Source: Hyalella azteca (lineage: Eukaryota; Arthropoda; Malacostraca; Amphipoda; Hyalellidae). From it: a stretch of 64,000 bases of DNA. Both the position numbers and the translations under genes were made by a program. Shown piece after piece: positions 46,445 through 54,850 of this stretch; position 1 is the first letter of the stretch; every line of letters begins with the position of its first letter. The stretch covers positions 312,953 through 376,952 of the forward strand of contig NW_025934886.1 of assembly GCF_000764305.2 (NCBI RefSeq), given 5' to 3'. The notes below the pieces were generated by a model. That model did no database searches. It was given only the letters and a program-made list of their open reading frames with translations, and was not told the origin of the DNA.

Positions 46445-46618
46445 CTTTTTCTTGATCTGAGCCTGGGTGTCGGTGAGGAAGATGGAGGAGTTGGGGTCAG
46501 AGGCGCTCATCTTGGACATGGCGCCCTGCAGGGCGGGGAAGAATATCGAGTGCAGCAGCGACGGCTTCTGCAGCCCCAAGCGCGGGGCGACGTCCCGCGT
46601 CATCCGGAAATATGGATC
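46445..46618 (-). CDS. WARS1: Tryptophanyl-tRNA synthetase, KMSKS-loop exon
   Basis: Encodes [20 protein letters not shown], then [20 protein letters not shown] and [23 protein letters not shown] is the class I synthetase signature in the form used by eukaryotic TrpRS; it contacts ATP during tryptophan activation. Acceptor ttttcccag, length 174 nt, phase 0. The donor AAG|GTCTTG is weak, but it is the only in-frame join to the INKYAFSGG exon. Copies of this exon's end lie in the next intron. Confidence 0.95.
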
Positions 46619-46907
46619 CTGGGAAAACACAAGTCGAACTAAGTGCGTAAAGTTCAGTAGCAGTACAAACAAAAATAGTTACGAGTACGTAACTCCGTTA
46701 GCCAATCACTGACGGCATTTCAAGCTAAACCCACCAATTGCTGGTGATGAATCAGCCGCTGCGGTACTTAGCATGCTACTTGTACTAAGGCCGCTACGTA
46801 CGTGTGATTAATAGACAAATTGTTACCCCTTGGTTGTCTGGAGAATCTCCGACATTTTCCGAGAATCTCCGAGAAAAAAAAAACTCATGCCCAGCTCTAC
46901 TCTCCTA

Positions 46908-47075
46908 CCTACACTTAGAGAACGAATGTCGCTGTGTCCAACTAGCGATACACTTAGGTCCCATGTGTGTGTCATACGGACACAGTTTGGCTAGGCAAGG
47001 GAGCGTATCAGTGCTACGTCTGTTCTCTACTCGTCCTATAGGTAAGAAATTGTGTCATAATTTGGACAGCATTCC
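46908..47075. mobile_element. MITE family A copy inside a WARS1 intron
   Basis: Contains cacttagagaacgaatgtcg, gtgtccaactagcgatacac, gtgtgtcatacggacacagt, gggagcgtatcagtgctacg and gtgtcataatttggacagc. It ends less than 40 nt from the splice donor of the next exon. Confidence 0.7.
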
Positions 47076-47102
47076 TAAGTGCATGCCCCATAAGTATGTC
47101 AC

Positions 47103-47295
47103 CTGGTCAATAGCGCAAGGGATGAGGCAGGGCACGTCCTCCCGGGTGCCGAAGATGGAGGGGAAGGAGCTACTGAAGGCGGGGACAGCCTGCACGGGCG
47201 GGAACATGATGCGGCCCGTGTTGCTTGACCCGTCGAACCCGAAGATCGCGCGCATCTGGTTATACGTGACGTGCTTGTGCACGCGGAGCACGTTC
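47103..47295 (-). CDS. WARS1: Tryptophanyl-tRNA synthetase, catalytic domain exon
   Basis: Encodes [20 protein letters not shown], then [40 protein letters not shown] and AIDQ. This corresponds to human [20 protein letters not shown] ... CLIPCAIDQ. Length is 193 nt, with one base completing an Arg codon at the start and phase 0 at the end. Acceptor cacgtgcccag; donor CAG|GTGACA. Confidence 0.95.
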
Positions 47296-47339
47296 CTGGG
47301 CACGTGCAAATATTATATTATCGTATATTAAACATTATA

Positions 47340-47570
47340 TTATAGAATTATATTATATTGATATCATTAAAAAACATCTAAATGTGTTTGTGCTATTTTT
47401 AATGGAATACAAGTATGAATAACCGAGAACCGGTGCTTAATATCAGATACAAACATCAATATCATTAAAAAAAATTACCTAAATTTGGTGGTACTATTTT
47501 TACTGGAATACAAGTATAAATAACCGAGAACAGGTTTTTATGATCAGATACAATTATCAATATAATTGCA
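47340..47570. repeat. ~115-bp tandem duplication in a WARS1 intron
   Basis: tatcattaaaaaacatctaa through caagtatgaataaccgagaa is repeated once (from about 47459), with about 10% differences by eye. Confidence 0.7.
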
Positions 47571-48049
47571 AAACATTACGGTTATATTCTTGCTTTCTTT
47601 TTCTAATAAGGAGCAGGCGTAAGTTTAGAGTACCACTTATTAGCATTAGAGTACCACTTGGTCACATACCACCATCTGTAAACTTATTCATCACGATCAA
47701 ATAAGAACTATTTTGAACAACCGCACACCGAAGAAATAAACTTCTACAAGTCATTTATAGCTTCATATCAGGTAGAAGAAACTTCGTCTAGTAACTTGCT
47801 TATAAACAATGCAGCGCAAAGAAATGTTGTTGAAATTCACGAAGAAAAATATTTCAACTCCTATATTGCGGTCTTATCTTTCGTTAAGATACCGCACCAT
47901 CAAAACACGCTGAAGTACACGTAGCAGCCAAGCTCTTGTCTGCGGCTGCTGAGTTAGCTAGGAAATTAGTAACTAGTTCTGTAAGTACGGCCCCTTGTTG
48001 GCTAGGCCGCAGCAACGCTGGTACGCCGATAGAAAATCATCCTCCAAGC
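47571..48049. other. WARS1 intron, plain segment
   Basis: No coding sequence or clear repeat was recognised. Confidence 0.4.
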
Positions 48050-48290
48050 TGGGAATCTAACCCAGGCTTTCTGAGCCCAGGCCTTTTGAGCGCAGGCTTA
48101 CTGAGTCCAGGCCTTTTGAGCCCAGGCCTAATGAGCCCAGGCCTAATGAGGACAGGCCATCTGAGCCCAAGACTCTTGAGCCCAGGCCTGTTGAGCACAA
48201 GCATTTTGAACCCAGGCCTTTTAAGCCCAGGCTTTTTGAACATAAGCATATTGACCCTTGGCCTTTGGAGCCCAAACCACAGGTATAAAA
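48050..48290. repeat. 15-bp minisatellite (gagcccaggccttt)
   Basis: About 14 units of tgagcccaggcctnt occur, later ones diverged (tgagcacaagcatttt). It abuts, within 30 nt, the donor of the next exon. Open frames on both strands are artefacts. Confidence 0.9.
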
Positions 48291-48319
48291 ATCTCATTAA
48301 ATGAGCTTAGATTACTCAC

Positions 48320-48523
48320 CTGTAGAACTCGCTGCACTGAGCCATGTAGTCGAGATCAGAGAAGATGAATGTTTTGTTGACATCGAAGCCAATAGCGATG
48401 ATGTCCTTAGCGTTGTCGTAGGCCATCTGATGACACTGGTCCAGCGTCAGGTCCTTCCACAGGAACTTCTCATCGTCAGTCAGCTGGATGACCAGGGGCA
48501 CGTCGAACACGTCTTGCAGCCAC
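48320..48523 (-). CDS. WARS1: Tryptophanyl-tRNA synthetase, catalytic domain exon
   Basis: Encodes [20 protein letters not shown], then [40 protein letters not shown] and AQCSEFYR. Human WARS1 has [20 protein letters not shown] and FIFSDLDYM here. Length is 204 nt; the first G completes a Lys codon (AA|G) and the exon ends AG|GTGAGT. Copies of its acceptor and first ~14 nt fill the upstream intron. Confidence 0.96.
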
Positions 48524-48835
48524 CTGTACATACCAAGCCATCATCACGACGTGTACTAACGTCTTGTAAACACCTGCACATACCAAGCCATCGTCACGAC
48601 GTGTACTAACGTCTTGTAGCCATCTGCACATACCAAGCCATCGTCACGACGTGTACTAACGTCTTGTAGCAATCTGCACATACCAAGCCATCGTCACGAC
48701 GTGTACACACAACCACACACACCATCGTCACGACGTGTACTAACGTCTTGTAACCAACTGCACATACCAAGCCATCGTCACGACGTTGACTAACGTCTTA
48801 CCGCCACCACACACACCATCGTCACGACGTTCATT
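48524..48835 (-). repeat. Tandem copies of a WARS1 splice acceptor plus exon start
   Basis: The exon start with its acceptor (plus-strand gtcttgcagccacctgtaca) is followed by about five diverged copies, for example gtcttgtaaacacctgcaca, gtcttgtagccatctgcaca and gtcttgtagcaatctgcaca. Each is separated by taccaagccatcgtcacgac and gtgtactaac. Period is about 58 nt. On the minus strand each copy retains a C/TGCAG-like acceptor. Confidence 0.92.
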
Positions 48836-48979
48836 ACTTGACTCATTGTACCCTAAGTGGTATATTACGTCCACATTTATTGGCATTTGGATTCTTGGGA
48901 ATTAACAGCGACTGTTAATAATGTAGAGGTGGCAACGAGCACTAGCACATGACCAACTTAGTCATTTGTAACGCAGGTA
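48836..48979. other. WARS1 intron, short plain segment
   Basis: Nothing recognised. Confidence 0.4.
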
Positions 48980-49128
48980 ACCCACTTGGTCATGATCACC
49001 ACGTGACCCACTTGGTCATGATCACCACGTGACCCACTTGGTCATGACCACCACGTGACCCACTTGGTCATGATCACCACGTGACCCACTTGGTCATGAT
49101 CACCACGTGACCAACAAACGTGACCCAC
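48980..49128 (-). repeat. ~26-bp minisatellite made of a WARS1 exon end plus splice donor
   Basis: Five to six units of acccacttggtcatgatcac followed by cacgtg occur. The real exon end is acccac|ttggtcatga (minus TCATGACCAA|GTGGGT), so each unit contains the last ~10 coding bases and the GTGGGT donor. Confidence 0.93.
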
Positions 49129-49236
49129 TTGGTCATGAGGAAGGGCACCAGATGTCCCAGGTGCATGGCGTCGGAGGAGGGCCCGCGTCCCGTGTACAGG
49201 TAGAAGCTCTTGCCCTGCTCCACCAGCGTCAAGATC
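49129..49236 (-). CDS. WARS1: Tryptophanyl-tRNA synthetase, HIGH-motif exon
   Basis: Encodes [20 protein letters not shown], then [19 protein letters not shown] is the class I HIGH signature (human AMHVGHLIPF), the ATP-binding element of the Rossmann fold. [11 protein letters not shown] is nearly invariant. The acceptor is ttgtacaccag; the donor is ACCAA|GTGGGT. Length is 108 nt and both phases match the neighbouring exons. The donor edge is amplified in the adjoining intron. Confidence 0.96.
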
Positions 49237-49249
49237 CTGGTGTACAAGG

Positions 49250-49985
49250 CAAATTAATGACAATATCAATACAAAATATTATATTATAAGAATAATACGA
49301 ATTATTATATTAAAAGTAAAATTAATGAAACTATGAATATAAAATATTATATTATAAGGCAAATTAATGACAATATCAATTAAAAATATTATATTATAAA
49401 TATTACATAAGTCAAATTATTGAGACTATGAATACAAAATATTATATTATAAGTAAAATTAATGAGACTATCAATTCAAAATATTATATTATAAGTAAAA
49501 TGAAAATGAACGAGACTATCAATACAAAATATTATATTATGAGTAAAATGAATGAAATTATCAATACAAAATATTATATGATAAATATAATACTAATATT
49601 ATAAGTAAAATTAATGAGACTATTAATAAAAAATATTATATTATAAGTATAATGAATGAGACTGTCAATACAAAATATTATATTGCAAGTAAAATTAATG
49701 AGACAATCAATAAGAAACATTATAATGCAAGTGAAGTTAATGAGACTATCAATACAAAATACTATATTATATGTAAAATTAATGATACTTTGAATGGAAA
49801 ATATTATAATATATGTAAAATCAGTGAGATTATGAATACAAAATATCATATTATAAGTAAAACCAATGGGAATATCAATACAAAACATATTATAAATAAA
49901 CTTAATGAGACCATCACTACAAAATATTGTACTATAAGTAAAATACTGGGATACCAGCAATTAGATATAAAACTTGATATTAATA
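49250..49985. repeat. ~42-bp AT-rich minisatellite filling a WARS1 intron
   Basis: About 16 units of attaatgagactatcaataca followed by aaatattatattataagtaa occur. Nearly the entire 770-nt intron consists of this array. Confidence 0.93.
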
Positions 49986-50006
49986 AAAATAATAGTGTAG
50001 AGTTAC

Positions 50007-50127
50007 CTATCGAGCTCGCGGTGCGAGAAGAAGATGCCGCGCTTGAGGAAGTGGTGCGCAGGCTTGCCTGTTGCTGCCTCCAGCCTGCGCACCAGGTCTG
50101 GGGTCAGCGCGCTGCTGCCGAACTTCT
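50007..50127 (-). CDS. WARS1: Tryptophanyl-tRNA synthetase, N-terminal catalytic region exon
   Basis: Encodes KFGSSALTPDLVRRLEAATG, then KPAHHFLKRGIFFSHRELD and the first two bases of an Arg codon. Human WARS1 reads [20 protein letters not shown] and HHFLRRGIFFSHRDMN. Acceptor atgttccgcag; donor GATAG|GTAACT. Length is 121 nt. The first codon needs one base from a preceding exon that should carry the conserved DPW-V and IDYDKLI segment. That exon was not found and may lie in the damaged sequence at 50256-50360. Confidence 0.95.
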
Positions 50128-50149
50128 CTGCGGAACATACATTAGTGGT

Positions 50150-50255
50150 GATTATTATTATTAGTGGTGATTATTAGCATTGGTGGTGATTATTAGCATT
50201 AGTGGTGATTATTAGCATTAGCGGTGATTATTAGCATTAGTGGTGATTATTAGCA
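50150..50255. repeat. 21-bp repeat (ttagtggtgattattagcat)
   Basis: About five units run into the adapter junction at 50256, so the array is truncated by the assembly. Confidence 0.85.
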
Positions 50256-50293
50256 CTGTCTCTTATACACATCTAGATGTGTATAAGAGACAG
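50256..50293. other. Nextera mate-pair junction adapter (assembly artefact)
   Basis: Third 38-nt junction. The 66 nt that follow are an exact copy of 43522-43587, the other end of the circularised fragment. Confidence 0.98.
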
Positions 50294-50360
50294 ATTCTGA
50301 GATGTTCAGCATCGGCGTTAGGCCTAATGGCATAATCTCCAACGATGACACCGCTAATCN
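50294..50360. other. Misplaced 66-nt mate-pair read segment and gap base
   Basis: attctgagatgttcagcatc and the next 46 nt match 43522-43587 exactly, then an N follows at 50360. This is gap-filling error, not a genomic duplication. Confidence 0.9.
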
Positions 50361-50399
50361 AGAAGAACATATTCACAAATAGTTTTCCAGCCAAAGAAG

Positions 50400-51240
50400 G
50401 TGAATCTAAAATTCTTTTCATTTATAAGGAATCTATCTGATAACAGTAAACAGTACAATAATCAATAATGGGTTATCCTGCACCGATAAAAAATTACAAT
50501 ATATTTATAATAATTCACCGCACATCAATAATAATTATGACATAATTAATTCGCCCCACACTGATGATTATTCTGAATTATACACACAAAATACGGGCTT
50601 ACGAAACTTGCACTAAATGGTTGCAAATAATCATCAGCCGGCCGGTGATTCATCAAATTTCCTAGAACACCTCTTAATAAAAGTTCCTAAAGCACCTCTT
50701 AATTAAAAATTTTGCAACCGGGCGACACGTTCACTATCATACACGACGCTGATAGCTTATCTGCAAGCGTCAAGTGGACGGCAAGCACAGCACGACTACC
50801 GAGTGCGCACCACTTAAAGAAATTAATGTGATTTGTCCAATTATGGATGCACTTTGATGCACTGCTCTCATGTGACTATGTGTCACGTGCAAATTCTAAA
50901 GTTATATAATCCGGCTATTAGAATTTGCACGTGCTATTCCGGCTATTAATGAATAAATAACGATTTTCTTACTCTGATAACCCGGCTTTTAATAAATAAA
51001 TAACGATGTTCTTAATTTGATAGTCCTGCTTATAAGAAATAAATAACGATATACTTACTTTGATAATCCGGCTTTTAAGAAATAAATAACAATGTTCTTA
51101 CTTCGATAATCCGGCTCTTAATAAATAAATAATCTTATCTATTCCTCGCACAGGTGCGGTTCGTGCCAGAGTCGCTTATCAGGGATAAACTCACGTGAGA
51201 TTAGAAACGAAAATGTTATCATTGAACAGGGAATGAAACG
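50400..51240. repeat. Segmental duplication, copy 1 (decayed copy of the WARS1 5' region)
   Basis: Shares ordered blocks with 52678-53200: tctgataacagtaaa / tctgataccagtaaa, gttatcctgcaccga / tttatcctgtaccag, and gatagcttatctgcaagcgt / gatagcctatctgcaagcgc. A degraded TATA region is also shared (cttatctattcctcgcacag / cttatatactccacaggagg). 50930-51130 also carries four units of an ataaataacgat / taatccggcttttaa repeat. Confidence 0.7.
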
Positions 51241-51689
51241 TGGCCGTTATAAAAAATACGTTATGATACAAATGAGATTTTACCATTAAAAGTTTATCAA
51301 TGAAGTGAAGCTAATCTTGAAGTGGAAGTGCTCAAGGAGAAGGCTGGCCACGACGTATATATCATGCAAGTTACTGCTAATTTCATACATTCTAGACTTA
51401 AAAAATATGTTCTGACGATCGAACTAATTAGAGGCGATAACTATAACTTAGTTTTTAAAACGCGCCTCTTGACTCCCTATAGAATGTAAGACAAGTCCAC
51501 TGGTTTAAATGAATATTTGCTGGAATGAAAATCTACACTCAATTACCAAGTGAAAAATTTTTTACTCTCAGCAAAAAAGTGAAGCAGAACCAAGCGGTGT
51601 TAATGTTACTGAAATTTTTAAAAATTAAATTAATTTTATAAATATTCCTCAATGTGAAAGCCGATGATCCATACCATATCACTTAGATA
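51241..51689. other. WARS1 intron, no feature recognised
   Basis: AT-rich sequence. The missing WARS1 exon was looked for here and not found. Confidence 0.35.
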
Positions 51690-51845
51690 AGTAAATAGGT
51701 CATAGTGTCCCAATAGTGACGCACTTTCTGCACGTAGCACTGATACACTCTTTTGCCGGGCAAAATTGGGCCAAGAGGATCCACATCAGGACACAATGTG
51801 CATCACTAAGTTGATAATGTCTCACTCATTTCCCTGAGTGTAAAA
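51690..51845. mobile_element. MITE family A copy
   Basis: Contains ggtcatagtgtcccaatagt, gacgcactttctgcacgtag, actgatacactcttttgccg and the terminal tcatttccctgagtgta. Confidence 0.75.
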
Positions 51846-52006
51846 TGATGCAACAAAAATCTTCACGAGGCTCACACTTTTCAACGAACGAACGAACTAA
51901 ATAAATGAATAAATAACAATTAAATAATTCTGCCATCAATGTACACTTCGGTGAATCTATCACACATAGCCATACAATTTCTGACAGAAGGTGGGTTTTG
52001 ATACAC

Positions 52007-52170
52007 TCGGAGAAAATGAAGGGCCATTGTCCAAATAGCGATGCACTCTTTGGTCTTGTGTAGGTCATCCTGACATAGTTGTGACTAAGCAAAAGTCAAC
52101 GCTACATGCAGATACGGTGCCATTATTTGAACAATATGAGACATTCATCACTCTGAGTGTAGGATGAACC
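52007..52170. mobile_element. MITE family A copy with both termini
   Basis: Begins gatacactcggagaaaatga and ends acattcatcactctgagtgt plus agga. The internal blocks cattgtccaaatagcgatgc, gtgtaggtcatcctgacat and gccattatttgaacaatatg are all present. This is the best preserved copy for defining the termini TACACTC...GAGTGTA. Confidence 0.8.
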
Positions 52171-52234
52171 AACGTCGCGATGTGGGGGCAGATTGCATCA
52201 CCGTTCAGTATTTTTCATTTTTGTACCGGACACG

Positions 52235-52450
52235 AAGAATGACTCTAATAATATCGCTAATATATGAACAGAATATCGCTAATATTCGAATATAATATCA
52301 CTAATATTCGAATGTAATATCACTAATATTCGAATGTAATATCACTAATATTCGAATGTAATATCGCTATTATTCTAATATAATATCACTAATATTAAAA
52401 GATAATATCGCTAATATTCAAAGACAATGTCGTAAATATTCAAATAAATA
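52235..52450. repeat. ~21-bp AT-rich minisatellite
   Basis: Units of aatatcactaatattcgaat followed by gt, about 8 to 9 copies with variants. Confidence 0.85.
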
Positions 52451-52500
52451 ACACTCAAATAACACTCGTAAATATTCAAATAAATAACACTCATGCTTAC

Positions 52501-52544
52501 CGAATCCGAGTCCGACATCCTGTTTGCTTTATTAATAAAATGCT
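52501..52544 (-). CDS. WARS1: Probable WARS1 start-codon exon
   Basis: On the minus strand a clear pyrimidine tract and acceptor (cttcgtctttcag) precedes 26 nt, then ATG at 52518 and the codons for MSDSDS, ending at a good donor (TTCG|GTAAGC). Short acidic/serine-rich starts are common in arthropod TrpRS. Its membership in WARS1 rests on strand and proximity, because the linking exon is missing. A different frame across the whole exon is also open. Confidence 0.5.
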
Positions 52545-52559
52545 CTGAAAGACGAAGAC

Positions 52560-52677
52560 AAATTTAGCATTATATTATATGTAGCATCATATTATACGTA
52601 GCATGATATTATACGTAGCATTATATTATGCGTATACGTAGCATTATATTATACGTAGCATTATATTATATGTATAA
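52560..52677. repeat. ~20-bp repeat (acgtagcattatattat)
   Basis: About six units occur in the region just upstream (minus sense) of the probable WARS1 start exon. Confidence 0.8.
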
Positions 52678-53200
52678 GGAGATGGTCTGATACCAGTAAA
52701 AATGAAAATAATCAGCGATGATTTATCCTGTACCAGTAATAATTACAACATATTAATTACCTAATACCATTAATATTTAGGATGTCAATTATAATTTATC
52801 CTCTACTGATGATAATTACGATAAACATAGCCTAATTAAATTGCGGCTAATTAAATACATCTTACAACAAATTGTTTCAAATACTAAATGCCAGATTATT
52901 GCTTCACAAAATTTCCTAAATTGTATTTAAAAATTTTAAACCAGCGTCTAAATGAACAGATACGGCACTGATAGCCTATCTGCAAGCGCCAAGGGCAGGG
53001 ACCCCCACACACGACACGCATGCGGCCCACACGGCCAGCAGCGCACGACTGCCGTGTGTGGGGCGTGCGTCACGCTCTTATATACTCCACAGGAGGGCGC
53101 GGTTCGTTCGTTCCTTATCACGCATAAACTAACATTTGAATATAGAACCTAAGATGTCTTCGTTACGAATGAAAACGTGCCGTTCGTTCCTTATCACGCA
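52678..53200. repeat. Segmental duplication, copy 2 (WARS1 5' region)
   Basis: Diverged partner of 50400-51240. This copy keeps an intact TATA box (53077-53084, minus strand). Confidence 0.7.
53046..53084 (-). promoter_or_regulatory. Candidate TATA promoter of WARS1
   Basis: TATATAAG on the minus strand (53084 to 53077) is followed about 34 nt downstream by ggCAGTcg (53051-53048), similar to an arthropod initiator TCAGT. It lies about 500 nt upstream of the probable start exon, in a GC-rich stretch. Inference from motif and position. Confidence 0.45.
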
Positions 53201-53252
53201 TAAACTAACATTTGAATATAGAACCTAAGATGTCTTCGTTACGAATGAAAAC
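53105..53252. repeat. 76-bp direct tandem duplication upstream of the promoter
   Basis: cgttcgttccttatcacgca through ttacgaatgaaaac is repeated from 53181 with essentially no differences, indicating a recent duplication. Confidence 0.9.
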
Positions 53253-53365
53253 TTTCACTCAGAGTAACGATTGTATCATATGTCCAAATGATGATGCACT
53301 ATCTTATCTCTGCAGTGATACGCGCTATTGTGCGCCCAAACTGGGTCAGGATGACCGACAGCAGA
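53253..53365. mobile_element. MITE family A copy
   Basis: Contains cactcagagtaacgattgta, tatgtccaaatgatgatgca, gtgatacgcgctattgtgcg and aactgggtcaggatgaccga. Confidence 0.7.
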
Positions 53366-53945
53366 GCAGAAAAAAATCTTACCTTAGACTAAGTCTTACT
53401 CATTCTACTTGGAGTTTTGTTAGCACTTCTTTCAATTATTTTCTTCGTCAGTCTACGATTTAATCTATCAGTCTATATACTCTTCCAAATAAAGGAAGAA
53501 TAAATCGATATTTTGGTGGACGGTGAATCTTCACGGTTCAAGCGCCTCATTATTTGCACATTTTGGCACATGTATTTTTATGAACAAATTTTATAAATAA
53601 TTACCGATTTTTCCCTTAATAAGTATGACGAAGTAAGGCAAAAAACTACAGACATGCGTTCGTTATGAACTGGGAATAGAACCAACACAACGAATCCAAG
53701 AATTCATAATATCAAAACCATTCTTGTTCTCAGAGCCGAGACCTGTGAGTAATTATTGAATACCAAATATTACGAGAACAATATTTAAGCAATTATTGTA
53801 CAAAATAACAAAGGAAAACAATACTTACACAATTATTGTACCGTGTACAAAATTTTAGGAAAAATAATACTTACGCAATAATTGTACATTGTACACAAAA
53901 TCAAATGAAAACAATACACAATTGCTCTGCATCACACTAGCTTAC
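53366..53945. other. Intergenic/intronic AT-rich DNA with a ~60-bp degenerate repeat
   Basis: 53750-53935 repeats acttacacaattattgta, gtacaaaattt and aggaaaacaat in about three units next to the donor at 53945. No further exon was recognised. Confidence 0.45.
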
Positions 53946-54179
53946 CTTAAGTCGTGGTTGAACCGTGCGTCGTGAAGGCGGGCTGGTTGTTGGTTGTATG
54001 GCACGGCAGTGGTTGTACCAGCGGCTCAGATGGTGCAGGTGGCTAATATCTTGGTTGTTAGGTTGCAGCTGCTTTAACAGCTGCACGTCAGCTGCACTCA
54101 AGCTATAACCTGACACGTAACTTGAGGTGCAGAAATGATTGTCCCAATCGCATAACTCTTTGGCACTTAATGGCATATT
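53946..54179 (-). CDS. Orphan exon encoding a GST-C-like domain (CARS1/eEF1B type)
   Basis: A 234-nt open exon lies between an acceptor (ttctatacag) and a strong donor (AAG|GTAAGC). It encodes MPLSAKELCDWDNHFCTSSY from its second codon, then VSGYSLSAADVQLLKQLQPN, NQDISHLHHLSRWYNHCRA and a RRTVQPRLK end. SYV-GYSLS-ADV followed by a RW--H helix is the GST-C-like domain at the N terminus of long cysteinyl-tRNA synthetase and of eEF1B beta. The trailing RR-VQP favours CARS1. No cysteinyl-tRNA synthetase catalytic exon is visible downstream, where WARS1 lies on the same strand. It could be a fragment displaced by misassembly, a separate small gene, or an alternative N-terminal exon of WARS1. Confidence 0.7.
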
Positions 54180-54582
54180 CTGTATAGAAATAAGAACGGT
54201 TTGATCCAAGTGATTTTATGAGTGCATGGGCAGTGGGATGATGGTATGTTGGTTAGCGAAAATAGTACATTTGATAGGAATAGAAAATGATGAAATATTA
54301 TTAATTTGAGACCAAGAATAATTCGCAGCTGTAGAACATACAAATCTACGGCACATTTCACAGCCATTTCATTAAAACTTCGTTTGTAGGTACGAATAAC
54401 ATTGACGACGGTTAACGTATCCGTAGACAAAAGGTTACCCCTTTGTCTACTGATGTAACTCTCGTTACCAGACCTTTAGTTACGAATAACATTGACGACG
54501 GGTAATGTGTCCGCGTAGAGACTTTAATATATTCGAGTGTATGAAACACTCAAGTACAGCGGATGTCTTATCTGTCTTCGCA
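54180..54582. other. Upstream flank of the GST-C-like exon
   Basis: No start exon could be recognised. aataacattgacgacggtta and gtccgtgtagac-like segments recur at 54385 and 54485. Confidence 0.35.
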
Positions 54583-54850
54583 CCACCACTCAGAGAAATG
54601 AGTCAAACTTTGTCCATAGAGTGATGTGCTTTTTTGCTCTTCGTGTGTCATCCTGATTCACTTTGCCCTAACAAAACGGCGCATAAGTGCTACCTCCGTT
54701 CACTATACATGCATGTGCTATATGAATTGAAGTACCTATGTCACTATTTGGACATATATGACTCATTCATACTATTTAAATAACATGACTCATTGATACT
54801 ATTTGGACAACATGACCCATTTTTATCTTCGAGTGGGTGCTATCGAGCAC
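54583..54850. mobile_element. MITE family A copy with an internal end duplication
   Basis: Starts accactcagagaaatgagtc and has ttgtccatagagtgatgtgc, gtgtcatcctgattcactt, and then several copies of the right-end motif (tcactatttggacatatatg; atactatttggacaacatga). Confidence 0.75.

Noticed and set aside
48037..48304. Open frames on both strands near WARS1
   Set aside because: They are translations of the 15-bp gagcccaggcct repeat inside a WARS1 intron.
45007..50127. WARS1 as a pseudogene
   Set aside because: All seven catalytic-region exons are intact, in phase, with HLGH and KMSAS motifs. The absent N-terminal exon coincides with an assembly gap.
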